DNA of 64,000 nucleotides from the NCBI GenBank assembly GCA_934277945.1, contig CAKQWA010000012.1, forward strand, positions 3,535 to 67,534, written 5' to 3'. The notes beneath the pieces were generated by a model. The model saw only the letters and a program-made list of their open reading frames with translations, made no database searches and was not told where the DNA came from. Of the stretch, positions 35,399 through 44,448 are shown piece after piece. The stretch comes from an uncultured Alphaproteobacteria bacterium (GTDB lineage Bacteria; Pseudomonadota; Alphaproteobacteria; CAAGCB01; CAG-977). How positions within the stretch are numbered: the stretch's first letter is position 1; every line of letters begins with the position of its first letter. The translations under genes were made by a program, and so were the position numbers.

Positions 35399-37147
35399 AT
35401 GTTGGAAAAAGTGAACTCCCCTGCGGATTTGAAATCTTTGAACTTGGACGAACTGAACGTTCTGGCAAACGACATTCGCGCCGTTCTGATTAAAAAAGTC
35501 AATGAAACGGGCGGACACATGGGACCCAATTTGTGCTTTTTGGAAGCCACGATCGCCCTGCACTACGTTTTTGATTCGCCGCGCGACAAAATCGTGTTCG
35601 ACGTGTCGCATCAATGCTACACGCACAAAATTTTGACGGGACGCAAGGAATACTTTCTCGACCCCGCGCGCTACGAAGACATTTCCGGCTTCACCAATCC
35701 GCACGAAAGCGCGCACGACCAGTTCCAAATCGGACACACGTCGACGGGCGTCAGTTTGGCGTACGGTCTGGCGAAAGCCCGCGACGTGAAAGGCGAAAAA
35801 TACAACGTCGTCGCGGTCGTCGGCGACGGTTCGCTGACGGGCGGCGAAGCGTTCGAGGGCTTGGACAATGCGGCGGATTTGGGGTCGAACATGATTGTCG
35901 TCGTCAACGACAACGATATGTCAATTGCCGAAAATCACGGCGGGCTGTACCGCCATTTGAAAGAACTGCGCGACACGAACGGCGAATCCGCGAACAACTT
36001 TTTCAAAAATCTGGGCTTTGAATACGTCTTTGTCAAAGACGGCAACGATTTGTCCGAACTGATTAAAGCGTTTGAAGCCGTCAAGGATTCGGCTCGCCCC
36101 GTTGTCGTGCATCTGGCGACGCAAAAAGGTCACGGATTGCAGGTCGCCGTCGACAACAAAGAGGCTTTCCATTGGATTCTGCCGCACACGCTGGACGCGA
36201 AGCCCGTGCGGGAAGCGGCGGAAATTCCCGAAAATTACACGTCCGTCACGGTGGATTATCTGGCGGAGAAAATCAAAAGCGACAAGCGCGTCGTCGCCGT
36301 GACCGCCGGCACGCCGGGGGCGACCGGATTTTCCCCCGATTTCAGAGCGCGGGCGGGCGCGCAGTATCTGGACGTCGGCATTTGCGAACAGCACGCCGTC
36401 GCCGCGATTTCCGGCATGGCGAAAGCGGGCGTCAAACCCGTCTGGGCGGTGTTGAGTTCGTTCATTCAGCGCACTTACGACCAACTGTCGCAGGATTTGG
36501 CGCTGAACAACAATCCGGCGACGATTCTGGTTTTCTGGGCGGGCATTTCTCCGGCGGACGCGACGCACACCGGCGGTTTCGACATTCCGCTCATCAGCAA
36601 CATTCCGAACATCGTGTATCTGGCTCCCTCGACCAAAGAGGAATACGTCCGTATGCTCGACTGGGCGACAAGCCAGAACAATCACCCCGTCGCGATCCGC
36701 GTGCCGTTCGCCGAATTTGTGTCGACGGGCGTCGCCGACACGACCGATTACGGCGATTTGAACAAATTTCAGGTTGTCGAACAGGGAGGCGAGGTTGCGC
36801 TGATCGGCGTCGGCGACTGCATGGGGCTGATGCGCTCCGTCAAGGAAAAATTGAAAGCGCGCGGGGTGAACGCCACGCTGATCAATCCGAAATTCGTCAG
36901 CGGATTGGACGCGCAAACGCTTGATTCGCTGAAAGGAACGCACCGCTTGGTCGTGACGGCGGAGAACGGCGTGCTGGACGGCGGCTTCGGCGAAAAAATC
37001 GCGCGGTATTACGGCGCGGACGCGATGAAAACGCTGTGCTTCGGCGCGAAAAAGGAATTCACCGACCGCGTGCCGATGGACGAACTGCTCGCCCGCTACC
37101 GCCTGACCCCCGAATTGATGACGGCGGACATTTTGAACAGCCTGTAA
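35399..37147 (+). CDS. dxs: 1-deoxy-D-xylulose-5-phosphate synthase, divergent short form
   Basis: Dxs condenses pyruvate and glyceraldehyde 3-phosphate using thiamine diphosphate, the first step of the MEP pathway. Motifs are the ThDP site GDGSLTGGEAFEGLD, DVSHQCYTHKILTGR, the catalytic Glu330 in VGICEQHAVAA, and DATHTGGFD. At 582 residues it is about 40 short of typical proteobacterial Dxs. It also reads GHMGPNLC where they have GHLGSSLG, and DVSHQCY for DVGHQAY. These traits resemble Firmicutes forms. An AAAGGAAG ribosome site precedes the ATG. Confidence 0.88.
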   Translation: MLEKVNSPADLKSLNLDELNVLANDIRAVLIKKVNETGGHMGPNLCFLEATIALHYVFDSPRDKIVFDVSHQCYTHKILTGRKEYFLDPARYEDISGFTNPHESAHDQFQIGHTSTGVSLAYGLAKARDVKGEKYNVVAVVGDGSLTGGEAFEGLDNAADLGSNMIVVVNDNDMSIAENHGGLYRHLKELRDTNGESANNFFKNLGFEYVFVKDGNDLSELIKAFEAVKDSARPVVVHLATQKGHGLQVAVDNKEAFHWILPHTLDAKPVREAAEIPENYTSVTVDYLAEKIKSDKRVVAVTAGTPGATGFSPDFRARAGAQYLDVGICEQHAVAAISGMAKAGVKPVWAVLSSFIQRTYDQLSQDLALNNNPATILVFWAGISPADATHTGGFDIPLISNIPNIVYLAPSTKEEYVRMLDWATSQNNHPVAIRVPFAEFVSTGVADTTDYGDLNKFQVVEQGGEVALIGVGDCMGLMRSVKEKLKARGVNATLINPKFVSGLDAQTLDSLKGTHRLVVTAENGVLDGGFGEKIARYYGADAMKTLCFGAKKEFTDRVPMDELLARYRLTPELMTADILNSL

Positions 37148-37170
37148 TCAAAGCCTGCTTCATTGATGCG

Positions 37171-37196
37171 AAAGCCCCGTTTGCGCGGGGCTTTTT
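37171..37196 (+). terminator. Terminator of dxs
   Basis: AAAGCCCCG and CGGGGCTTT form a nine-pair stem around TTTGCG, followed by a T run. It lies 23 bases after the dxs stop. A second GC-rich hairpin without a T run (CCGCCG/CGGCGG) follows near 37214-37233. Confidence 0.85.
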
Positions 37197-37374
37197 CGTG
37201 CGTGTTTTAAGACGCCGCCGAATTGCGCGGCGGAACACGGGACAAGAGAGAACGGAGGCACGCTCGAAACGGGAAATTTTCGGCTGGCGAGGCGTGCGGC
37301 GTAAAAGGCGAAAGGCGCGGCTTTGCGTTCGGGCGGACGGGTCGCGGGATTGATTTTTTTTGTCAAAATTTTCG

Positions 37375-37403
37375 TTAACAAAGACGTTTTGCCGTGCTAG
37401 GAT
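37375..37403 (+). promoter_or_regulatory. Candidate promoter of the repeat-protein genes
   Basis: A -35 TTAACA (37375-37380) and a -10 TAGGAT (37398-37403) are 17 bp apart. The start codon at 37436 lies about 30 bases past the -10. No strong ribosome site is seen; ACGGGAAAACGCTC precedes the ATG. Confidence 0.45.
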
Positions 37404-37435
37404 GCTTTCTGTCACAATTTTACGGGAAAACGCTC

Positions 37436-40400
37436 ATGCCTTTACATCTTTCCTATCCCGCGCGTCAAAACAACGCCGCGCCCGCTTTCACCCTTGATAT
37501 GAACAAACGCGTCCAGTTGTTGCAAAAACTGGCTTTTTCGCAGTCGAATCCGGCGGCTGACGCGGTTATGGCGCAGGAGTTGCTCAAAGATATCGGCGCG
37601 GTGTACGGGCTGGATTTTTTAAGCGAGGAGGCACGCGCGAACCGTCGGGATTTGCCCAGTCTGCCCGAACGCGAAAAAGACGAAATCCGTATGGAAATGC
37701 AGATTTTGGCGTCGCGCGAAATCGAACCGACGCACGAGGAAATCTGGCGGGCGTTCGAGAACGCTTTCAACAGGCATGAGTCGCATCGTTTGGAAAGCGG
37801 CAAATTTCATTCCAAAGCGTTGCGCATTTTCGGCGAAAACGCGGGCGCGTTCACCGACGGGGCTTTGCAGTCCGTGCCGCTGTATCAGAAATTGAAAGAG
37901 GCTTTGGATATCGACGAAGACAAGGATTTGACCGACGAAAACGTCAATATGCTGATGGAAAAGGCGGATCAGTTGATCGGCGTCGTGACGGACGCGGCAA
38001 GCGGCGATTTTTCCGCCGACGATATCAAAGAACTGTTGGGCGTCAGTGTCATGTCGACGGACGTTTTTCACGAAATGAGTTTGCAGTTGACGCAAATTAA
38101 AGGCGCGCTGATTTCCCTGCGCGCGCCCGTCAAACAGGCGGGGCGGCACGGCGACCAATGGAAGCGCGACGAAGCCAAGAAAATTTTTCACGCGTTCGGC
38201 GCGGCGACGGCGATTGCCGCGAAAACCGCGCTGAACACCGCTTTGCCCGAAACGAACGCCGCCAAGGTGATTTCTTTCGCGGCGGACGCTTTGACGGCGG
38301 ACAGCGACGACAAGGAATGGATGGAAAAGCGCGTGGAAGCGGCTTCGGCTTCGGGGAAAAAAGCCGATGCGATTATCGAAAACTGGGAAACGGACACGCG
38401 GCTGTCCGCTTTAAGCGCGGTCACGCACAAAGAGCGCGAACAACGCCGCCGCGCCAAACACGAACAAGCGACCGCCGTGCTGGAACGCTTGAAAAACGGG
38501 GAAAATGACTTTTCGATTGCCGAACGCGGTCTGCTTCACGCTTTGAGCGTTCACGGCATACGCGACGTCGCGGAATTGGGAACGGCGGACAGCATCAGCG
38601 CGGCTTTGCGCGGCGTGCCGTATTTTTCGTTCGTGCGCGATGCGGACGGCAATTTGGCGCGCATGATTAAGAATCCGGACGGCGAGGGATACGTTTTCCG
38701 CGACCCGCTGATGACGCAAGAGCAGTGCGCCGAATCCGTTTCGCAGATGTATCCGCAGGAAGCCGCGCAATCCGCCGGAAATGCGGAAAACAAGGACATT
38801 CTTGCCGATCACGCGAAAGGCGTCGCCGAAGAAGTGAAAGGCAATCTTTTGGAAAAGGCGTACGAAAGTATGTTGACCGAAACGGCGGCGAAAGCGGCGG
38901 GATCGTTTTTGACGACGGAATCACTGTCGAACATTCACGGGCGTTTCGACCACAAGCGCGCGTTGCGCCGCCTGACGCTGAAAGAAAAGGATTATCTGGA
39001 AAAGCGCAAGACGTTTTCCAAAATCGCCAAAGAAGCGCAAGTCCGCGTTTTGCTGGATAAAATCGCCGCGAACGAAACGCTTTCCGACCGTGAACGCGCG
39101 CTGGCGGCGGATTTGGACACGCTGGGCGTTCGCTCGGCGCAGGATTTGAAACAGCACGACGCTTTGCTTGCCGTGCAGGTGATGGAATCGCCGCATTTTG
39201 CCGTCAGAGCCAAAGACAATTCCGTGTTGAGCGGTCTGCCCGACGCGGTGATGAGCGCGAAAGAAACGCAAATCCGCAACGTTTTGGCGAAATCGCCGCG
39301 CGAGATGACCGAGCGCGAACGTGCGCTTTACGATTCTTTGAAAAAAATCGGCGTGCGCAAACTCGACGATCTGGCGGACAACAAATTCGGCACGAAAATT
39401 AAAAAACTGTCTTTGGCGTGCGAATTGGACGACGCGCATTTCGAGTGCCGGAACGGAAAAGTCGTCATGCAGAGCGTGTCCGATTTCAATTCGGCGGAAG
39501 AATGCCGCGCCGTCTTTTTGGGCAAATACATTGCTCCGGCGCACATTCTGCTGACGCACGAGGACAAGCGCGAATCCGTCAAAGCGTACGAGGAGGAACG
39601 CCTGCTGATTACGCTGGAACGCGTCGGCGAACGGCAGTTGGCGGTCGCGAAAGCGCGCGAAATCGAAATGCAGCAGGAAAAAATGCAGACGCGCGACAAA
39701 CGCGAGGCGCAGGCTCTCGCTGTTTTGGAAAAGGCGGCGTACGCGCCCGACAAACTGCAAAATTGGGAAAAGGTGCTTCTGATTAAATTAAATCAGGCGG
39801 ATGTTCGTTCCGCGAACGATATGTCGGTCAAAGGCGGCGCGGTCGGGACGGTCAACCGCGACTTCATCCGGCGCGGTCTGCCGTCGTTCAACGCCGAACC
39901 TTTGGTTAAGGGCGGCTTTGAAACGCTGAACGAAACGCAACTGTCCCCGTGTGAAAAAAAGGCGTTCGCGCAACGCTTCGACGGCAAGGCTTTCGTGCGC
40001 GCGGCGCGGGCGAGAAAGGCGGAAATCAAAGCCGTCAAACCCGTTGAAAACGTCAAAACGCCCGAACCCGTAAAGACTCCTGAACCCGTAAAAGAACCGG
40101 AAAAGGTTGCGCCTGCGTCGCCGACGCCGCCCGCGAAAGAGCCGAAAAAAGTAATGCCCGTGCCGCCGGCACTTGCGTATGCCCAGTCCGTTTTTGCCAA
40201 AGCGGAGGCGAATCAGGCGATGAGCGAGCCGGAACAGGTGTTTTTGGGCGCGGCTTTGGCGTACGGCGTTCGCTCGGCGGAGGACTTGAAAAATCCCGAT
40301 GCCCTGCAAATTTTAAACAGCGGCATGGGCGGCGCGCTGAACGGGGTGAAATTCATGCCGGAAAATGCGCAATCGTTGACATTCGCCGATATGAAGCCGA

Positions 40401-41155
40401 TGACGGCGCACGGGTTGATGGTGTATATGTCCAACCGCGCGAATTTGCCCGCTTTGCGCGAGGCGCAGGCGAAAGGCGTGCTGAAAAAGGCGGCGCGAAA
40501 CGAACCGATGTGCGAATGGGAATACGCGCTGTGTCAGGCGTTGAACGCCAACGACATCCGCACTCCCGCCGATTTGGAAATCGAGGATTGCAAACAAATC
40601 GCGCGCGACGGCATGGGGCTGACGTGCGGCGGATACGACCGTTTGTCCGTCGACAGACTGCCGCAGGATTTGAAGCAATCGGCGAAAGACGGGCTGACGG
40701 CAGTGCGGGACGGGCGCGAACAACAGGCGCGGGCGGTTTTGCAAAAAATGCAAAATCACGAAAAACTGGCGGGCGCGGAAATCGTGTTGAGCGCGATGCT
40801 GGCGTCGTCGGGCATTGACGGCGTTGACAAACTGGCGGACGGCAAAAACCTTGAAGCCGTGCGGAACGGTTTGCCGGATTCTTTCGTGCGCATCGGCTAT
40901 TCCGAAGATTTTTCGCGGCTTGACGCAAGCAAAATGCCGCCCGAAGCGGCGCGCGCGACCATGATGTACATGGAGGCGGCGAACGCGCAAAAACCGCAAG
41001 AAAGCAAGGCGGACATTCTGAAAAAATACGCCGACGCGATGGCGCGGGTCGACATTTACGAGCGTACGGTGGAACTGCCGCGCGAACTGGCGCGCAAAAA
41101 ACAGACCCCCGTCCGTATGCCGCCGCTTGCGCAAAAGACTCAAAACGCGCGCTGA
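37436..41155 (+). CDS. Unrecognised 1239-residue repeat protein
   Basis: I do not recognise this protein. It has no signal peptide or clear membrane segment; it is soluble, helical and highly charged. At least seven copies of a module of about 40 residues occur, starting near residues 348, 538, 616, 763, 919, 1015 and 1101. The approximate pattern is VLxKxxxxExMSxxExxLxxxLxxxGVRSxxDL. A Pro/Lys-rich linker at about 873-915, with a repeated KTPEPV unit, separates five-sixths of the protein from a C-terminal repeat block. The next gene shares its N-terminal (from Asp72) and C-terminal (1197-1213) segments. Its own promoter and the dxs terminator isolate it as a two-gene unit. Confidence 0.8.
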   Translation: MPLHLSYPARQNNAAPAFTLDMNKRVQLLQKLAFSQSNPAADAVMAQELLKDIGAVYGLDFLSEEARANRRDLPSLPEREKDEIRMEMQILASREIEPTHEEIWRAFENAFNRHESHRLESGKFHSKALRIFGENAGAFTDGALQSVPLYQKLKEALDIDEDKDLTDENVNMLMEKADQLIGVVTDAASGDFSADDIKELLGVSVMSTDVFHEMSLQLTQIKGALISLRAPVKQAGRHGDQWKRDEAKKIFHAFGAATAIAAKTALNTALPETNAAKVISFAADALTADSDDKEWMEKRVEAASASGKKADAIIENWETDTRLSALSAVTHKEREQRRRAKHEQATAVLERLKNGENDFSIAERGLLHALSVHGIRDVAELGTADSISAALRGVPYFSFVRDADGNLARMIKNPDGEGYVFRDPLMTQEQCAESVSQMYPQEAAQSAGNAENKDILADHAKGVAEEVKGNLLEKAYESMLTETAAKAAGSFLTTESLSNIHGRFDHKRALRRLTLKEKDYLEKRKTFSKIAKEAQVRVLLDKIAANETLSDRERALAADLDTLGVRSAQDLKQHDALLAVQVMESPHFAVRAKDNSVLSGLPDAVMSAKETQIRNVLAKSPREMTERERALYDSLKKIGVRKLDDLADNKFGTKIKKLSLACELDDAHFECRNGKVVMQSVSDFNSAEECRAVFLGKYIAPAHILLTHEDKRESVKAYEEERLLITLERVGERQLAVAKAREIEMQQEKMQTRDKREAQALAVLEKAAYAPDKLQNWEKVLLIKLNQADVRSANDMSVKGGAVGTVNRDFIRRGLPSFNAEPLVKGGFETLNETQLSPCEKKAFAQRFDGKAFVRAARARKAEIKAVKPVENVKTPEPVKTPEPVKEPEKVAPASPTPPAKEPKKVMPVPPALAYAQSVFAKAEANQAMSEPEQVFLGAALAYGVRSAEDLKNPDALQILNSGMGGALNGVKFMPENAQSLTFADMKPMTAHGLMVYMSNRANLPALREAQAKGVLKKAARNEPMCEWEYALCQALNANDIRTPADLEIEDCKQIARDGMGLTCGGYDRLSVDRLPQDLKQSAKDGLTAVRDGREQQARAVLQKMQNHEKLAGAEIVLSAMLASSGIDGVDKLADGKNLEAVRNGLPDSFVRIGYSEDFSRLDASKMPPEAARATMMYMEAANAQKPQESKADILKKYADAMARVDIYERTVELPRELARKKQTPVRMPPLAQKTQNAR

Positions 41156-41171
41156 CGCATTGAGAGGCGAT

Positions 41172-41966
41172 ATGACGGACATCGAGCAAAAAGCGTACAT
41201 GATGCAAAAAGTGGTGCAAACGGCGCGCCCGTTTTCCTACTTTGCGTTGAGCGCGCGCGCGGCGGCGGAACATTACGCCGCGCAATGCCCGAATCTTGTC
41301 AAAAAGGATCTGGCGGACGTGCCGGAACTGCCCAGTCGCGCGCTGGCGCGTCTGCACACGATGTGGGACGATGAAAAAAATCCCGACGAACAGCGGCTGA
41401 TCGCCAGTTACGAAGACGCTTTCCGCGCGTTTGAAAAAAGCAGGGCTTTGGCGGACGATATGAAAAAAAAGGACTGGATGCCGGCTTTGCGCGCGTTTTA
41501 TGCAAAAATGTCCGACGCGCAGTTCGACAATCATTTGGTCAAGTACGCGCAGGACCGCGAAATGCCGCACGATTCGTTCATCTCTTTGGGCGACAGGCGG
41601 GATTATTATTACAATCCGTCTTTCCCGCACGCCGATTTCGCCGCCGCCGTGCCGCCCGACCATCCGTTTTGGCTGCAACGCGGACAGTGGGATATGTTTT
41701 TGCCAAAAGAATTTTTAGACGCCAGAATCAAACGCGGCAAACGCGAAATTCAAGAGGGAATCCGCGCGCCCGAAGCCGCGAACGAGTCCGCTTCCGCCCG
41801 CACCGCCCGCCGCGCCGTCATCGAGGAGGAATACGCGTCAGCCATGACGAAAGTCGGCATTTTTGAAAAGACCGTCGAGCCTGAAATGGCGAAAAGCGCG
41901 CGCAAAGCCGTCCGTCCGGCGAGTACGAAATCCGCCCTTGAAAACCGCGGCGGCGGACGCGATTGA
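41172..41966 (+). CDS. Unrecognised 264-residue companion of the repeat protein
   Basis: This protein has no known motif, signal peptide or membrane segment. Its residues from Asp49 (DVPELPSRA, then a YEDAFRAFEKS helix) align with residues from Asp72 of the preceding protein (DLPSLPERE, then RAFENAFNRHES). Residues 220-236 (EYASAMTKVGIFEKTVE) align with 1197-1213 there (KYADAMARVDIYERTVE). It looks like a short paralogue lacking the repeat block, though the middle section (YYYNPSFPHADFAAA, HPFWLQRGQWDMFLP) is its own. AGAGG precedes the ATG by a few bases; 16 bases separate the two genes. Confidence 0.78.
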   Translation: MTDIEQKAYMMQKVVQTARPFSYFALSARAAAEHYAAQCPNLVKKDLADVPELPSRALARLHTMWDDEKNPDEQRLIASYEDAFRAFEKSRALADDMKKKDWMPALRAFYAKMSDAQFDNHLVKYAQDREMPHDSFISLGDRRDYYYNPSFPHADFAAAVPPDHPFWLQRGQWDMFLPKEFLDARIKRGKREIQEGIRAPEAANESASARTARRAVIEEEYASAMTKVGIFEKTVEPEMAKSARKAVRPASTKSALENRGGGRD

Positions 41967-41981
41967 TTTTTTAAAAAATCT

Positions 41982-42009
41982 TTGATTACGCCGCCGTTTC
42001 GGATATAGT
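41982..42009 (+). promoter_or_regulatory. Candidate promoter of lptG
   Basis: TTGATT (41982-41987) and TATAGT (42004-42009) are separated by 16 bp. The start codon at 42048 follows after about 38 bases. Confidence 0.5.
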
Positions 42010-42047
42010 GTCAGGCAAGTTCTGTCATACGGGGAAAGTGCGTCCTG

Positions 42048-43154
42048 ATGTTTTCCAACATTCTCAGCCGGTATATCATCCGCCAGTTTTTAATGGCTTT
42101 CACAGCCGTTTTGATGACGCTGTGCTTTGTCGTTTTCATTTTTGATTCCATCGAATTGATTAAAAAAAGCGCGAAGTATTCCTACGGTTTTGACAAAGTG
42201 CTGCTGATGGCGTCGCTGAAACTGCCGTACATGATTGAAATTTTACTGCCGTTCGCCGTTTTGCTGGGCGCGGTCGTCATTTTCTTCAAATTGACGAAAA
42301 GTCAGGAACTGGTCATCATCCGCGCGGTCGGGCAGTCCGTGTGGCAGTTCGTCACGCCGCTGATGATCGCCGCTTTTTTGACGGGCGTGTTCAACATGAC
42401 CGTCTTCAATCCGATATCCAGCAAAATGTACTCCAAATATCAGCAGTTGGAGGAAATGTACAACACGAACTCGAAAACGGACGAAGTGCCGTTCTTTTCG
42501 CAATCGTCGGGGTTGTGGCTGCGCGAACACCGCGACGGCAAAATGTACGTCATTCACGCCGATTACATCCGGCAGGACAAGTACGATTTGATTATGCGTG
42601 GCTTTTCCATTTTGGAATTCAACGACGACGACACGTTCGTCCGGCGCGTCGACGCGGGCGAAGCCGTGCTGGAAGGGCATACGTTCCACTTGAAAAACGT
42701 GCGCGTGTTTCAGGCGGGCAAAAACATCGAACAGATCGACCGCGTCGATTTTCAAACCAAGATGACGCTGGGGAAAATTCAGGAAAATCTCGCGTCGCCC
42801 GAAACCGTGTCGTTTTGGGATTTGCCCGCGCTGATTTCGTTCTTTGAAAGCACGGGATTTTCCGCGCACACGCACCGCTTGCGCCTGCAATCGCTGATGT
42901 CTTCGCCGTTTATGCTGATGACGATGGTCATGATCGCCGCCGTGTTCGGCATCCCGCCGAATCAGCGTCAGGGCGGCACGCTGTTGAAAATCTTTTTCGG
43001 CGTGTGCTTGGGCTTCATCCTGTATTTCGTGTCCCGCGTGACCTACGCGCTCGGCGTGTCGGGGAATCTGCCCGTGTTCATTGCCGTTTGGACGCCGCCT
43101 TTGGTGTTTTTGCTGATTACGACGTCGTTTCTACTGCATCAGGAAGACGGGTAA
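42048..43154 (+). CDS. lptG: LptF/LptG family LPS export permease, probably LptG
   Basis: This is an inner-membrane subunit of the LptB2FG machine that extracts lipopolysaccharide toward the outer membrane. The 368-residue protein has three N-terminal helices, a periplasmic jellyroll (about residues 130-265), and three C-terminal helices, the family topology. LPFAVLLGAVVIFFKLTKSQELVIIRAVGQSVWQF fits LptG better than LptF (residues about 63-97). lptF, normally adjacent, is not present in the window. It overlaps the convergent HAD gene by 16 bp. Confidence 0.82.
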   Translation: MFSNILSRYIIRQFLMAFTAVLMTLCFVVFIFDSIELIKKSAKYSYGFDKVLLMASLKLPYMIEILLPFAVLLGAVVIFFKLTKSQELVIIRAVGQSVWQFVTPLMIAAFLTGVFNMTVFNPISSKMYSKYQQLEEMYNTNSKTDEVPFFSQSSGLWLREHRDGKMYVIHADYIRQDKYDLIMRGFSILEFNDDDTFVRRVDAGEAVLEGHTFHLKNVRVFQAGKNIEQIDRVDFQTKMTLGKIQENLASPETVSFWDLPALISFFESTGFSAHTHRLRLQSLMSSPFMLMTMVMIAAVFGIPPNQRQGGTLLKIFFGVCLGFILYFVSRVTYALGVSGNLPVFIAVWTPPLVFLLITTSFLLHQEDG

Positions 43155-43816
43155 AGCGCGCTTTCCGCTTCTTTGAACGAAGCGAACACCTTGTCCGCGC
43201 CCGCCTGCTTTAAAATGCCGGTGTGACGCGCGGAGCAATGCGACCCGCCCGTAAAGCCGAAAACCGTCATGCCTGCCGCTTTGCCCGCCGTGACGCCCGC
43301 GACGCTGTCTTCAATGACAAGGCATTTTTCGGGCGGAACGTTCGATTCTTTCGCCGCCAGCAAAAACACGTCGGGCGCGGGCTTGCCGTGCGGGACTTTC
43401 CACGCGCTGAACACGTTTCTGCCCGTGTCGAAAAATTCGTCCAGTTTCGTGTAGCGCAGACATTTCGCAATGCTTTCAAGCGTGCTGCCCGACGCGATGC
43501 ACACGGGGCAGGGCAGGCGGCGGATGAATTCGTGCGCGCCCGTCACCGCCTGCAATTTCTGCGCAAACAGGGATTCGACGTACGGATTGACCTCGTCCAG
43601 AAAATTGTCGGGGATTTTTGCGCCGTATTCCGCTTCGATGCGCTCTTTGATGCGCGCCACCGTCTGCCCCGTGTATTTTTGCACCATGTCCTGCAAGGAA
43701 ACGGGAATGTTCATCGCCGTCAGCCTGTCCGACCAAGCCTGACACGCCAGAATTTCGCTGTCCACCAGCACGCCGTCGAAATCGAATATGACCAAATCAA
43801 AAGCAAACATCTTCAT
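43139..43816 (-). CDS. HAD-superfamily hydrolase, subfamily IA
   Basis: The 225-residue protein has the nucleophile motif VIFDFDGVLVDSE, CIASGSTLES (motif II Ser), the motif III Lys in HGKPAPDVFL, and VIEDSVAGVTAG. These place it with phosphoglycolate phosphatase and beta-phosphoglucomutase-like enzymes. The substrate is probably a small sugar phosphate but is not determinable here. Its start lies inside the end of recX (20-bp overlap), so it is transcribed with recX. Confidence 0.87.
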   Translation of the reverse strand: MKMFAFDLVIFDFDGVLVDSEILACQAWSDRLTAMNIPVSLQDMVQKYTGQTVARIKERIEAEYGAKIPDNFLDEVNPYVESLFAQKLQAVTGAHEFIRRLPCPVCIASGSTLESIAKCLRYTKLDEFFDTGRNVFSAWKVPHGKPAPDVFLLAAKESNVPPEKCLVIEDSVAGVTAGKAAGMTVFGFTGGSHCSARHTGILKQAGADKVFASFKEAESALYPSS

Positions 43817-44384
43817 AATCCTCGTCTTGTGCGGACAAATTAAGCGCTTTTACGGCAATGTCAAATGAAAATCCCGCGCGCGCCAGCACCGCAAGGTCTT
43901 TTTTGAAGAAATCCTTGCGTTCGGCGGCGGGGCGCATATAGCCCAGTTTGCGCTTTTTCACCAATTTTTTCGCCGCTTCCTCCTCGTCGTTCGCGCCGTC
44001 TTCGTCCCGCTTGTCCGGCGCGGTCAGCGACTGAATCAAATCGTCGGCGATTCCCGCCTGCTTCAATTTCATGCGGATGTATTTGCCCGATTTTCCGGCG
44101 CGGCGGCACCGTTCCGCCAGATTGCGCGCGAAACGTTCGTCCGACAGGAAGTTCTGCGCTTTCATCGACGCGACGGCTTCGTCAATCCATTTTTGCGCGT
44201 CCGCCGGCACGTCGCCGCCTTTCATGCGCGTTTTGGCAAGCCGGCGGTTCAGCATTTCGCGCAGTTTGCCCTCGCTGGATTCATAGCGCGCCAGATAATA
44301 CAGGCAGATGTTTTCCAAACGCTTTTTCGTAATCGGTTTGACGGGGACGCTCATTTTCAAAGTTCCGTAAGGATAGGTTGACAT
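43797..44384 (-). CDS. recX: RecX family regulatory protein
   Basis: RecX proteins bind and inhibit RecA filaments. The 195-residue protein has the three-helix repeat style of the family: LENICLYYLARYESSEGKLRE, then an LSDERFARNLAERCRRAGKSG block, then an IRMKLKQAGI helix. A charged insertion (about residues 130-150) and a late FAFDIAVKAL-like helix follow. No recA is nearby. Two starts are possible; ATG 44354 has a GGAAC upstream while ATG 44384 does not, so the N-terminus may be 10 residues shorter. Confidence 0.8.
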   Translation of the reverse strand: MSTYPYGTLKMSVPVKPITKKRLENICLYYLARYESSEGKLREMLNRRLAKTRMKGGDVPADAQKWIDEAVASMKAQNFLSDERFARNLAERCRRAGKSGKYIRMKLKQAGIADDLIQSLTAPDKRDEDGANDEEEAAKKLVKKRKLGYMRPAAERKDFFKKDLAVLARAGFSFDIAVKALNLSAQDEDYEDVCF

Positions 44385-44448
44385 CGGCTTATCATCGCAT
44401 TAAACAAATGAAAAGAGAAGTTTTTTCATTTCACGAACGGGGGCGGCG

